Of a stretch of DNA of 60,339 nucleotides, positions 26,228-34,416 are shown piece by piece. The position numbers and the translations under genes are program-made. Within the stretch, counting starts at the first letter, position 1; every line of letters starts with the position of its first letter. The notes beneath the pieces are model-generated. The model did no database searches. It was not told the DNA's origin and saw only the letters and a program-made list of their open reading frames with translations. The stretch spans positions 1 to 60,339 of the forward strand of contig JACQWV010000017.1 in assembly GCA_016209085.1 (NCBI GenBank), given 5' to 3'. Origin of the DNA: Elusimicrobiota bacterium. GTDB lineage: Bacteria > Elusimicrobiota > Elusimicrobia > Elusimicrobiales > UBA9959.

Positions 26228-27940
26228 ATGAAAAAATTAAGAATTCTGATTGTTTCAATATTTATGTTCCAGCAGGCCGTTGCTCCGGTTGTTTTTGCGC
26301 AGGCCGATAAACAATTTCAGGACGAACTTCAGGGACCTGTTGACGAAGGCGGCCCCATACTGGACGAGCCGGGCCAGGCAGCCGAGCCCGCCGCTCCGGA
26401 AATTCCCAAAGCCCAGCCTCCGGGCACTCCGATACAGTCGGTGCAGATAGGGGGACAGCAAAAAGAAGCCCCACTTTACGAAGAGGCAGAAACAGTTTCT
26501 CCGCTGGACAGAAAAATAGGCCCTATCAGACTCAAGGGAGCTCCTCTTTCCACTTTTCTGGACATAGTCTCTGCCCAGTCAAAAGTAAATTTCATTCTGA
26601 CAGAAGGCATAGAAGCAAAAACAATAACCGTATTCCTGCGAAAGACAACAGTAAGAGAAGCGCTTGAACTTCTTCTCAGAATCAAAGGGCTGACCTACCA
26701 GAGAATCGGCAAAAGCAACACCTATGTGGTGATGAAGAGATCAGCGGACCAGCCCAATCTGATTACCAAAATTTATACTTTGAATTACATCCCGCTGATT
26801 CAGATATCCTCGGTTAAAGAAGAACAAGCGGATATAGTTGCCGGGGATACGGGCAGTTCAATGGGTCCGCAGGGGGGAGGGGCTACAGGAGGAGTTATAG
26901 ATCTGCCTCCGGGAGTCGAGTCTCGGCAGGCGGAACCTGATGATGAGAAAGGCATAGCTCTGCTCAGGGTAATAAGGAGCGTCCAGTCGCGAAAATACGG
27001 GAAATTAGCCCTGGATACAAGGACCAACAGCGTAATAGTTACCGACATTCCCGAGGTCTTTCCGCAAATTGAACAGATCATAGCGGAGCTTGACAAAAAA
27101 GCTCCGCAAATACTGATAGAGGCCCAGATAGTTGAAATCAATACTGACAGGCTCAATGAACTCGGAATAGAATGGGGAGGCTCAAGAGGCGAGATGGCTT
27201 ATTTTGCAGGCCCCGCCCGTCTTACAGATTATGGCGTGAGACCAGGGTTTTTAAGCGGCAACGCATGGAAGTATTTTTATCCAGCGGCTGATAAATTTAT
27301 TCAGGGTCCCAGTGAAGACCAAGCCGGAGGAGAATTAGATCCGATTTTTTCCACAAAAATATCCGGCGAGAGAGGTCTGTATTACGGCATTTTCAGCCTG
27401 GCCCAGCTCCAGGCAATATTCAGGGCATTGATTTCAAAGGGAGAAGGCAGGTACTTAGGCAAACCCAAAGTGGTTGCAATGAATAATAAAACTTCTCTGA
27501 TACAAATTACAAGAGATGCCGCAATCGGAACCGGCAGCGTAGTAGCTTCGGCAGGCGGGAGCGCGGGCACGTCCTCGTCTTCTATTGAGAGAAAAAGAAT
27601 CGGGCTTAAACTCCGGGTTACTCCCCAGGTCAACAAAGAAGGATACGTTACCCTGATGGTCATTCCTTCATATTCCGACATTATTGCTTCGGCTATAAGC
27701 AGTCAGGGGCAGACGATAATGGACCCTGTGTCAAGAGGCGCTTCAACCATGGTGCGTGTCAAAAACGGACAGACAGTCGTGATAGGAGGCATGCTTTCGT
27801 CCACTGAAAGCAAGGCCGTTAAAAAAGTTCCTCTGCTGGGCTACATTCCGATAATAGGCTGGCTTTTCACGAGCGTGACCGCAAAGAGAACGAACACGGA
27901 CCTGGTTATTTTCATAACGCCCACAATTTTGGTAGACTAA
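26228..27940 (+). CDS. gspD: Secretin (GspD/PilQ family)
   Basis: 570 residues. Signal peptide ~1-26 (FMFQQAVAPVVFAQA). A Pro/Ala-rich stretch, then an STN-like domain (IRLKGAPLSTFLDIVSAQSK, VREALELLLRIKGLTYQRI) near 97-170, an N1-type domain (SRKYGKLALDTRTNSVIVTD, QIEQIIAELDKKAPQILIEAQI), and the secretin core with GLKLRVTPQVNKEGYVTLM and the C-terminal VPLLGYIPIIGWLF lip region, ending VIFITPTILVD. Forms the outer-membrane multimeric gate for the pseudopilus or pilus. Only one or two N-domains are seen, closer to PilQ-type than to full-length GspD. Confidence 0.92.
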   Translation: MKKLRILIVSIFMFQQAVAPVVFAQADKQFQDELQGPVDEGGPILDEPGQAAEPAAPEIPKAQPPGTPIQSVQIGGQQKEAPLYEEAETVSPLDRKIGPIRLKGAPLSTFLDIVSAQSKVNFILTEGIEAKTITVFLRKTTVREALELLLRIKGLTYQRIGKSNTYVVMKRSADQPNLITKIYTLNYIPLIQISSVKEEQADIVAGDTGSSMGPQGGGATGGVIDLPPGVESRQAEPDDEKGIALLRVIRSVQSRKYGKLALDTRTNSVIVTDIPEVFPQIEQIIAELDKKAPQILIEAQIVEINTDRLNELGIEWGGSRGEMAYFAGPARLTDYGVRPGFLSGNAWKYFYPAADKFIQGPSEDQAGGELDPIFSTKISGERGLYYGIFSLAQLQAIFRALISKGEGRYLGKPKVVAMNNKTSLIQITRDAAIGTGSVVASAGGSAGTSSSSIERKRIGLKLRVTPQVNKEGYVTLMVIPSYSDIIASAISSQGQTIMDPVSRGASTMVRVKNGQTVVIGGMLSSTESKAVKKVPLLGYIPIIGWLFTSVTAKRTNTDLVIFITPTILVD

Positions 27941-27943
27941 ATA

Positions 27944-28099
27944 AAGCAGGTTAAGGTTCAGATTGAGGTTAAGAACAGCAGATTAAGGTTGAGAACTACA
28001 AACAAAATGTAGCAGGCGAATTACTATTTGCCATTTTTTGCGGCATAGTAATGCCGCCGCTACAAACTCTTAACCTTAATCTCAATCTGCTGTGTATTT
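27944..28099. repeat. Nested palindrome: REP-like hairpin inside inverted tandem repeats
   Basis: Inner arms TGTAGCAGGCGAATTACTAT (28008-28027) and ATAGTAATGCCGCCGCTACA (28045-28064) pair with about three mismatches. Outer arms are degenerate AGATTAAGGTTGAGA-type repeats (27957-27996) facing TCTTAACCTTAATCTCAATC (28068-28087), bounded by CAGCAGATT and AATCTGCTG. The gap holds nothing else; gspE starts 7 nt after the last arm with no obvious ribosome site. Confidence 0.85.
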
Positions 28100-29842
28100 A
28101 TGGCGAGAAAGAAATTAGGCGAAATTTTAATGCAGATGGGGGTTATTAATGAGGAACAGGTCAATAAAGCTCTAAAATTTCAGCAGCAGCAGGGGGGGCT
28201 TTTCGGAGAGGCGCTCCTGAAACTGCATTATGCGAGCGAAGAACAGGTTGATACCGCGCTTTCAAAACAATTAGGCATTCCGTACGCTTCCAGGGAAAAC
28301 CAGATTTTAAATCCTGAAAAAGGCCAGAACCTTGAAAAAATGCTGCCTGAAAAATTCGCCAGGGAGAATTTTGCCGTTCCGCTTTTCGTAGACGGAAATA
28401 TTCTGGCCGTTGCGGTTTCCGACCCGACAAACATGCTTTTGCTTGACAACATAAAACTTGTAAGCGGAATGGACATCCAGCCGTTCATTTCAACCAAAGC
28501 CCAGATTCTGAGAGTGATAGACGCGTTTTATTCGGGCCAGGGCGATTTGATAGACAAAGTAATGGAGAAAGGCGACGAGAAAAAGGACGAGGCTGACCTG
28601 GACGTAATCACGGCTGACGGAAAGCTTGATTTGGATAAAGTAATAATGGGCGAGTCAAAGGGAGCCCAGTCAATACGGCTCGTGAACGCCATATTGAAGC
28701 AGGCCATAACCGAAAGAGCGAGCGACATACACCTGGAAAAATTTGACGAAAAGGTTTCTCTCAGGTTCAGGATAGACGGCGTACTTCACGAAAGAAGCTC
28801 TCCGGTCGGAGCGATAGTTGATACGCTCATATCCAGATACAAGATCCTCTCCAAACTTGACGTAGCCGAGCGGCGTCTTCCTCAGGACGGAAGCTTCAGC
28901 ATAAAATATCAGAACAGAACCATTGAAGTCCGCGTCGCGATATGCCCCACGGTATTCGGCGAAAAGGTGGTTCTGCGTTTGCTTGACAAAGGAGCGGTTG
29001 AATTGAACGTTGACAAATTGGGATTTGAACCGAGACAAAAAGAAGATTTTCTGAAAGCCGCCGAGGCTCCGCACGGCCTGATTTTTCTTACGGGACCGAC
29101 CGGAAGCGGAAAAACCACTACGCTGAACGCGGTATTAAACACCATAAAGACGCCGGAAATGAATTTCATGACTCTTGAGGACCCGGTGGAAATAAAGCTT
29201 GAAGGAATAAGCCAGGTTCAGATGAAAGCCCAGATAGGCCTTACTTTCTCGGCAGGTTTGCGCTCCTTCCTGCGCATGGACCCGGACGTTATACTTGTGG
29301 GCGAGGTCAGGGACAATGAGACAGCGGAATCCTGCCTGAAAGCGGCTATGACGGGCCATCTGGTTCTCTCAACCCTGCATACGAACAGCGCTCTTGAGGC
29401 CATTCCAAGGCTCATTGACATGGATATAGAGCCGTATCTTCTTGCAAGCACTCTTCTGCTTGTGGCTGCGCAGAGATTAGTCAGGGTCCTGTGTCCGGAC
29501 TGTAAAACGCCTTACAGGCCGTCTCAGGATGAATTGGACCAGTTCGTCAAAGAATCCCGCATGAATCCCATGCCGGACCTTTCAAAGATAATGTTTTACA
29601 AGGCAAGGGGCTGTCCTAAATGCTCAGGAGCTGGATACAAGGGGAGAAAGGCGATTTACGAGGTTTATTTCATAACCGAAGAGATGAAGAAGATAATTTA
29701 CAAAGACTGCGACGTGATAAAACTCAGGGAAGTCGTATTGCAAAGCGGAGCGTGGGATTTGAGGGCGAGCGGCTGGAGAAAAGTTCTTGCAGGAGTTACT
29801 TCCGCAGACGACATGCTGTCAATCACCATCAAAGAACGTTAA
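28100..29842 (+). CDS. gspE: GspE/PilB assembly ATPase
   Basis: 580 residues, usual size. N-terminal MshEN-type domain 1-150 (LGEILMQMGVINEEQVNKAL, LLKLHYASEEQVDTAL). Catalytic domain: Walker A GPTGSGKTTT near 331, Asp box, Walker B DPDVILVGEVRDNETAE, His box (HLVLSTLHTNSA). C-terminal zinc module CPDC near 465 and CPKCSGAGYKGRKAIYEV near 510. A cytoplasmic hexamer powering pseudopilus or pilus assembly with GspF. GspE versus PilB is not decidable; neighbouring PilM/O/P-like genes and the absence of a visible pilT leave both open. Confidence 0.95.
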   Translation: MARKKLGEILMQMGVINEEQVNKALKFQQQQGGLFGEALLKLHYASEEQVDTALSKQLGIPYASRENQILNPEKGQNLEKMLPEKFARENFAVPLFVDGNILAVAVSDPTNMLLLDNIKLVSGMDIQPFISTKAQILRVIDAFYSGQGDLIDKVMEKGDEKKDEADLDVITADGKLDLDKVIMGESKGAQSIRLVNAILKQAITERASDIHLEKFDEKVSLRFRIDGVLHERSSPVGAIVDTLISRYKILSKLDVAERRLPQDGSFSIKYQNRTIEVRVAICPTVFGEKVVLRLLDKGAVELNVDKLGFEPRQKEDFLKAAEAPHGLIFLTGPTGSGKTTTLNAVLNTIKTPEMNFMTLEDPVEIKLEGISQVQMKAQIGLTFSAGLRSFLRMDPDVILVGEVRDNETAESCLKAAMTGHLVLSTLHTNSALEAIPRLIDMDIEPYLLASTLLLVAAQRLVRVLCPDCKTPYRPSQDELDQFVKESRMNPMPDLSKIMFYKARGCPKCSGAGYKGRKAIYEVYFITEEMKKIIYKDCDVIKLREVVLQSGAWDLRASGWRKVLAGVTSADDMLSITIKER

Positions 29843-29892
29843 GACGCCCCCTTGATTTTCTGACATATTTCTATTAAACTTATTATATAGAG

Positions 29893-30070
29893 TTATTGAG
29901 AAATTAAGTGATTAGGTTTTTACTTCTTAACTTAATCACTGCTTGCTTAATCGTAAATCCTCACTGAACACCGTTATGTCAGGCAAAAATGTAGGGGCTC
30001 AATTCATTGAGCCCGAAAAATATGCGGGTCGGATGAATCCGCCCCTGTTCCACGCTTAATCACTCTGTTG
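29893..30070. repeat. Two REP-like palindromes enclosed by TTAAGTGATT tandem repeats
   Basis: GGGCTCAAT-TC-ATTGAGCCC (29995-30014, perfect 9-bp stem) and CGGAT-GA-ATCCG (30030-30041, within GGG...CCC). They are flanked by AAATTAAGTGATTAGG with CTTAACTTAATCACTG on the left (29902-29942) and GCTTAATCACTC on the right. The gap between gspE and gspF contains no ORF. Confidence 0.85.
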
Positions 30071-30082
30071 ACTGGAGTTGTT

Positions 30083-31309
30083 ATGCCGAGATTCATTTAT
30101 ACTATTCAAGATGCGCAGGGGACCGTTACCACGGGCAATCTGGATGCGGAAGACGAGGACAGGGCTGTTGCGGCTCTTCAAAACAAAGGATTATTCATTC
30201 TCTCCATACAGTCCGAAACAGCGCAGACAAAAGGCCTGTTAAGCCTGCAGAGATTCAAAAGAGGGAGGATTTCCGGCAGGGAGCTTGTTTTTCTCGGAGA
30301 GCAGTTGTCAACGCTTCTCGGAGGCGGCGTTCCGCTTGTCAGGGCTCTCTCTCTTCTTTCCGAACACTCTGAAAACAAAAACCTGGGGAGCGTGCTCTCT
30401 ATGGTGACGAAAGAAGTGACGGCCGGGGGCGCTTTGAACAAAGCCCTTGAAAAACATCCGAAGGTTTTCAATGAAATATGGATTTCCCTGGTTCAGGCCG
30501 GAGAAGTGTCCGGACAGCTTCCTACAGTTCTGAGGCAGGTCACCTCTTACATGGAGGCGCAGGAGAACATAAAAGCCAAAATCATTACCGCCCTGGCCTA
30601 CCCCTCGGTTCTTGCGGTCATGTCCGTGGGGGTTCTGATGTATTTTATAATATACATAGTCCCGGTTTTTGCGCAGATATTCAAAGACTTCAACCTGAAG
30701 CTTCCGATACTTACCCAGATTATAGTTTCTATTTCAAACCTGGTGGCTGATTATTTTGTCATGCTTCTTGTCGTATTCATCGGTTCCATACTTGCGCTCA
30801 GGGCCTACATAGCTACCACTCCGGGCAGATTAGTCTGGAATCATTTTATCTTCGGCATTCCTTTTTTCGGAAAATTCATCCAGAACATACTTATAGAGAG
30901 ACTTTTGACGACCATGGCCACTCTCATAAGAAGCGGCGTGAGCATATTGAACGCGGTATCAGTGCTGGAAGGGGCTTTTAAAAAGAACCTTATTTTCCAG
31001 AACGCTTTGAAAAAGGCCAAAAACGACATAGCGAGCGGACGCTCCATATCGGAGTCGTTCAGAAAGACCCTGATTTTTCCGGGCATGGTCACTGAAATGA
31101 TGTGGATGGGGGAAGAATCCGGCAAACTGCCCGACATCATAGAAACGCTTTCAAAATTTTATCAGGAGCAGATAGACCAGTTCATAAGGCGCTTTTCGTC
31201 AATGATAGACCCGATACTCGTGGTCGGGATAGGCGGAATAGTGGGGGTCATAGTGATGTCAATATTCATGCCGATATTCCAGCTGTCCCAGATCGGCGGA
31301 GCAATGTAA
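30083..31309 (+). CDS. gspF: GspF/PilC inner-membrane platform protein
   Basis: 408 residues from ATG 30083 (GGAG 7 nt upstream); the track start at 30068 is a TTG. Residues 1-50 match the family start (PRFIYTIQDAQGTVTTGNLDAE). Two T2SSF domains follow: residues ~70-195 (ELVFLGEQLSTLLGGGVPLVRAL) and ~270-400 (ERLLTTMATLIRSGVSILNA), with membrane helices near 170, 220 and 380 (PILVVGIGGIVGVIVMSIFMPI). Conserved WISLVQAGEVSGQLP and EMMWMGEESGKLPDII. Works with GspE in assembly of the pseudopilus. Confidence 0.94.
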   Translation: MPRFIYTIQDAQGTVTTGNLDAEDEDRAVAALQNKGLFILSIQSETAQTKGLLSLQRFKRGRISGRELVFLGEQLSTLLGGGVPLVRALSLLSEHSENKNLGSVLSMVTKEVTAGGALNKALEKHPKVFNEIWISLVQAGEVSGQLPTVLRQVTSYMEAQENIKAKIITALAYPSVLAVMSVGVLMYFIIYIVPVFAQIFKDFNLKLPILTQIIVSISNLVADYFVMLLVVFIGSILALRAYIATTPGRLVWNHFIFGIPFFGKFIQNILIERLLTTMATLIRSGVSILNAVSVLEGAFKKNLIFQNALKKAKNDIASGRSISESFRKTLIFPGMVTEMMWMGEESGKLPDIIETLSKFYQEQIDQFIRRFSSMIDPILVVGIGGIVGVIVMSIFMPIFQLSQIGGAM

Positions 31310-31317
31310 ATAAAATA

Positions 31318-31440
31318 GATACAGGATACAAGTGATTAGTGGCGAGCAGTTAACTACAATAGCGAGTGGCAAGTTGTTAGTGGTGAGTAAAAAAACTAAT
31401 CACTATTCACTAATCACTAACCACTGTTGTTAAGAGAGGG
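31318..31440. repeat. Inverted heptad repeats before the pseudopilin operon
   Basis: Left half AGTGATTAGTGGCGAG and GCGAGTGGCAAGTTGTTAG; right half exact 7-nt units ACTAATC, ACTATTC, ACTAATC, ACTAACC, ACTGTTG (31395-31429). The halves are complementary and could form a long imperfect hairpin. GAGAGGGG just after the array serves gspG-like translation. Confidence 0.8.
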
Positions 31441-31447
31441 GTGAATT

Positions 31448-31954
31448 ATGAAAAAAGGATTCACTTTGGTAGAATTGGTAGTCGTCGTCGTAATACTCGG
31501 AATTCTTGCCAGCATTGCGATTCCGCAATATAATAAAGTCATTGAAAGTTCAAAGGCCACAAATTCTCTCGCTATAGCGGGCCTTGTGGGAAACGCCAAC
31601 AGGATGTACCTCCTGGACCACCCGTCAACTTCTGAATATATAAGGGGCCGGTTGATAGGCTCCCTGGGTCCATGCGACACGGGCGCCTGTACTCCGACCA
31701 ACAACAGGGCATGCAATCTTGTATGGTGCAATTATCTGGCAAACGAGGACTGGGGTTCCAATAACATAGCGTACGAGTATTATGTATGCGACCCGAACGG
31801 CTCAGGAGGGGGGTGCTGTTCCGGAGGGTACGTATCCTGCACCAGGAGAAAGTCGGGCGCAAGTTCGCCGTACAATACATGGGGATACAGATTTACAAAT
31901 GACGGGCGATGCAGGGAATTCGGGACAGACACTCCCGCATGCCCTACGTTTTAA
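31448..31954 (+). CDS. gspG: Major pseudopilin / type IV pilin-like protein (GspG-type), Cys-rich
   Basis: 168 residues. Class III signal MKKG^FTLVELVVVVVILGI with Glu at +5 and a 20-residue hydrophobic helix, cleaved by prepilin peptidase. The globular part is rich in Cys (CDTGAC, ACNLVWC, GGGCCSGGYVSC, CREF, ACPTF), about ten in total. First of four pilin-like genes, so probably the main subunit of the pseudopilus. Confidence 0.9.
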   Translation: MKKGFTLVELVVVVVILGILASIAIPQYNKVIESSKATNSLAIAGLVGNANRMYLLDHPSTSEYIRGRLIGSLGPCDTGACTPTNNRACNLVWCNYLANEDWGSNNIAYEYYVCDPNGSGGGCCSGGYVSCTRRKSGASSPYNTWGYRFTNDGRCREFGTDTPACPTF

Positions 31955-31956
31955 AA

Positions 31957-32409
31957 ATGAATAAAAAACGCAAAGGAGTCTTCCTGGTTGAATTGGTGGT
32001 GGCCGTGCTCGTTGCGGCCTCAACTTCCATGGCTATATTTTCAGTGATTTTATCCTCTTCTGTTTCGCAGAAAAGGGCTGAGAAAAAACAGAGAGCAGCC
32101 ATGGTCTTTAAAAGGGCGCAGGAGAGTCTTAAAAGTTACGTGACTGTTGAAACAGGCGGTACTTTTTTCACAACGACTCCCGGACAGGGGTGGCGGCTGC
32201 CAGGGGATTCCCTATCATGGGGTTTGACAGCCGGCGTTCACGACATAACTTCATGGATAAGCAGCGATGTGGTCTTATGCCCCCAAGGAGGGAGTCCCTC
32301 GTGCAGATTTACTTATACTGTTACAAACGAAGGCTCCTGCAGTCCGTTTGGAATCGCTGATAATTTAGCCTGCAAAAGAGTGCGTTTTGATTTGAGATAT
32401 TCAGATTAG
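31957..32409 (+). CDS. Minor pseudopilin
   Basis: 150 residues from ATG 31957, two bases after the upstream stop; the track start at 31909 lies inside gspG. Signal KKRKG^VFLVELVVAVLVA with Glu at +5. The globular part has paired Cys (CPQGGSPSC, GSCSPFGIADNLAC). Likely a minor subunit (GspH/I-like). Confidence 0.82.
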   Translation: MNKKRKGVFLVELVVAVLVAASTSMAIFSVILSSSVSQKRAEKKQRAAMVFKRAQESLKSYVTVETGGTFFTTTPGQGWRLPGDSLSWGLTAGVHDITSWISSDVVLCPQGGSPSCRFTYTVTNEGSCSPFGIADNLACKRVRFDLRYSD

Positions 32410-32451
32410 ATAGAGGACAGGGGATAGCGGTCAGGGGACAGCGAAGGAATT
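32410..32451. repeat. G-rich octamer tandem repeat carrying the ribosome site of the next pseudopilin
   Basis: GAGGACAG, GGGATAGC, GGTCAGGG, GACAGCGA-type units, ending GCGAAGGAATT before ATG 32452; AAGGA is the likely Shine-Dalgarno. Related strings lie inside CDS at 15247-15279 and 41572-41602. Confidence 0.65.
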
Positions 32452-33129
32452 ATGAAACATCAACGAGCATTTACTCTTGTGGAACTTATCATAGCCACTG
32501 CGATTTTTTCATTTGTGTTGATTCCCTCCCTGGTCGCGATTTATTCCACTGCCAGCAAACATATGTTCCAGAATTACAGGCAAAACCAGATGCACAACAC
32601 GCTTTTGGTTTCAATGAAGGCCATTCAGAACGCCCTTGCAGGAGCCACAAGGGTAGACAGCCCCGCAATCAACACAAACAGCGATAGATTGGCTTTTGCC
32701 GAAAATGTGGATTCAGTGACAGGATGCTATCCCATAGACTCCAACTCCCCGGTCTACTGGCATTATTTTTGCATAAGCGGCACCAGATTCTATTACCATC
32801 GCAGCAATCCAATCGGGGGCGGCGGAGGTTGTCCCCAGGGCGGAGCATTTGGAAATCCGTATCCTTCCTGCGGAGCATCCACTCCCGTAAGGATGGAACT
32901 GGCGAATGACTGGACTCTGCCTACTCTTTCAGTCCAGTTCACAAGGCGTTCCGGCATGTTTGACCCTGATATCGGCCTGGTAGTGACCGAGCCTGACCTG
33001 GTTGAAATAAGATTAGGCGTTAACTGGCAGCCAACCGGCGGATATCGGGCTACTGCCCGACCAGTAGTGACGACTCTTGTTTCAAAAGTGCGGGTCAACC
33101 TGTCGTGCACCAGGCTAAATTGTCAATAG
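32452..33129 (+). CDS. Minor pseudopilin (GspJ-like)
   Basis: 225 residues. Signal KHQRA^FTLVELIIATAIFSF has Ala instead of the usual Gly before the cleavage site, tolerated in some pseudopilins. The larger globular domain (~190 residues) suits GspJ. Several Cys (GCYPID, YFCISG, GGGGCPQGG, YPSCG, LSCTRLNCQ), like its neighbours. Confidence 0.82.
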   Translation: MKHQRAFTLVELIIATAIFSFVLIPSLVAIYSTASKHMFQNYRQNQMHNTLLVSMKAIQNALAGATRVDSPAINTNSDRLAFAENVDSVTGCYPIDSNSPVYWHYFCISGTRFYYHRSNPIGGGGGCPQGGAFGNPYPSCGASTPVRMELANDWTLPTLSVQFTRRSGMFDPDIGLVVTEPDLVEIRLGVNWQPTGGYRATARPVVTTLVSKVRVNLSCTRLNCQ

Positions 33130-33141
33130 TAATCAGATATT

Positions 33142-33444
33142 ATGAAGATGAAATCAAGGAAAGGGGCGATTTTATTGCAGACAACTGTTACATGCATACT
33201 TGTCGCCATTATAGGAGTCATGATTTTGAAATGGGCATTATTGAGATATTTCCTTGCAGGAAAGGCGTACCAGAACGTCGGCGCCAGGGCCCGCGCTGAA
33301 GGCTATTTGATGAACAGGGTGTCTTACTGGAACTATCAGGTTGCGCCCTCTGCCGCATCAGAACTGTTTGACAATCAATATACTGTCAGCGTCAGATTAA
33401 CTCCTCCTCCGGCAAATGAAATAACCGTAGAACACAATCCATAA
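33142..33444 (+). CDS. Small pilin-like membrane protein (GspK/PilX-like N-terminus)
   Basis: 100 residues. Start MKMKSRKG^AILLQTTVTCI followed by a hydrophobic helix to ~33 resembles class III signals, but lacks Glu at +5 (Gln instead). The short globular part has no Cys. As the last pilin-like gene of the operon, it may be a minor or tip subunit. Assignment is tentative. Confidence 0.6.
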   Translation: MKMKSRKGAILLQTTVTCILVAIIGVMILKWALLRYFLAGKAYQNVGARARAEGYLMNRVSYWNYQVAPSAASELFDNQYTVSVRLTPPPANEITVEHNP

Positions 33445-33464
33445 GAGTCAGGAATCCAATAAAA

Positions 33465-33535
33465 CCAGTGACAAGTTGCAAGTTTCAAGTCACAAGTGAA
33501 AACCTGTAACTTGTGACCTGTGACCTCAAACTCTT
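33465..33535. repeat. Inverted heptad repeats (CAAGTNN / CTTGTGA)
   Basis: Left: CAAGTTG, CAAGTTT, CAAGTCA, CAAGTGA. Right: TAACTTGTGACCTGTGACC, complementary. Nearly identical to 37255-37341 around the uvrA-nadB junction. TATACT at 33544-33549 just after it could be a -10 box, but it lies only 6 nt from the next ATG. Confidence 0.8.
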
Positions 33536-33555
33536 TAGTATGATATACTTTTCTT

Positions 33556-34416
33556 ATGCCGCAATTTTTAGGCGCAGTTTGCATTTTTCTTGCTTTTTTG
33601 AATTTTTCGCTGCAAGCTGGAACCTGGCAGGTCAAGAAAACCCCTCATTTTGAGATTTATCACGAATCCGACTGGACCCCCCATTCCATTGCCATTGAAC
33701 TTGAGAGAATATATGGCCAGCTGCGCATGAACCTTTCCATGTTTGCGCCGTGGATGGTGACTGAAAAAACCAGAATATACATTCACCGGAACAAGAATTC
33801 CTACCTGAACGGCGAATTCAATCCTCCTGCCTGGTCAAAGGGTCTTGCTTTTTTTGATAAAAAGGCGGTTGTGGTCTATGATTCCGGCGATCTGGTGAAA
33901 CTCAGAGCCGTCATAACCCATGAATTGACTCACCTTTACTTTGAAAGTTTCTATGCCGAAAGTCTTAAATTTCCTCCCCAATGGCTTAACGAGGGTCTGG
34001 CAGTGCTCATGGAGGACGCTTCCTATTCCCGCGGCAAAGGCCCGTGGAGCGCGGCTCTCAAATACGCTCCTGAGGAAAGATTTGAAAATTTTGAGGTTTT
34101 TTCCAGAGTTGATTTGCGGAACATGAGAAACGAATCAGTCCAGAAAATCGGGGACTGGTACCTTCACGCATTCGGCATTGCCGGCTTTCTATACGGCCGA
34201 ACAAAGAGAATCCAGTTTAAAAATTTCTGCGTTATGAACAGGAAAGGGGAGACTCTTGAAAAATCCCTGTGGGAAGCCTACAGGTACAAAAATCCGAGGC
34301 ATTTTGAAGATGAATGGCGCAAATGGCTCAGAACCTACGGGGCAAAAGAGACGGACAAATTTTCAAGCGGTTTCTCTTCAGCGAGTTTTGAATTTATCCC
34401 CTTCAAAAGCAAATGA
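33556..34416 (+). CDS. Exported gluzincin peptidase, MA family
   Basis: 286 residues. Short hydrophobic leader (FLGAVCIFLAFLNFSLQA). Zinc protease motif HELTHLYFE near 125 with downstream WLNEGLAVLMED supplying the Glu of the gluzincin site (peptidase_MA-like). The C-terminal region is helical. Likely periplasmic or secreted; substrate unknown. Its 3' end overlaps the 3' end of uvrA by 39 nt on the opposite strand. Confidence 0.8.
   Translation: MPQFLGAVCIFLAFLNFSLQAGTWQVKKTPHFEIYHESDWTPHSIAIELERIYGQLRMNLSMFAPWMVTEKTRIYIHRNKNSYLNGEFNPPAWSKGLAFFDKKAVVVYDSGDLVKLRAVITHELTHLYFESFYAESLKFPPQWLNEGLAVLMEDASYSRGKGPWSAALKYAPEERFENFEVFSRVDLRNMRNESVQKIGDWYLHAFGIAGFLYGRTKRIQFKNFCVMNRKGETLEKSLWEAYRYKNPRHFEDEWRKWLRTYGAKETDKFSSGFSSASFEFIPFKSK

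Noticed and set aside
29902-30070. Rho-independent terminators after gspE
   Set aside because: The palindromes have GC stems but no following U-tract; the same units occur inside coding regions.
33142-33444. Assigning the last pilin-like gene firmly as GspK
   Set aside because: Only the N-terminal helix fits; it is far shorter than GspK and lacks Glu+5.
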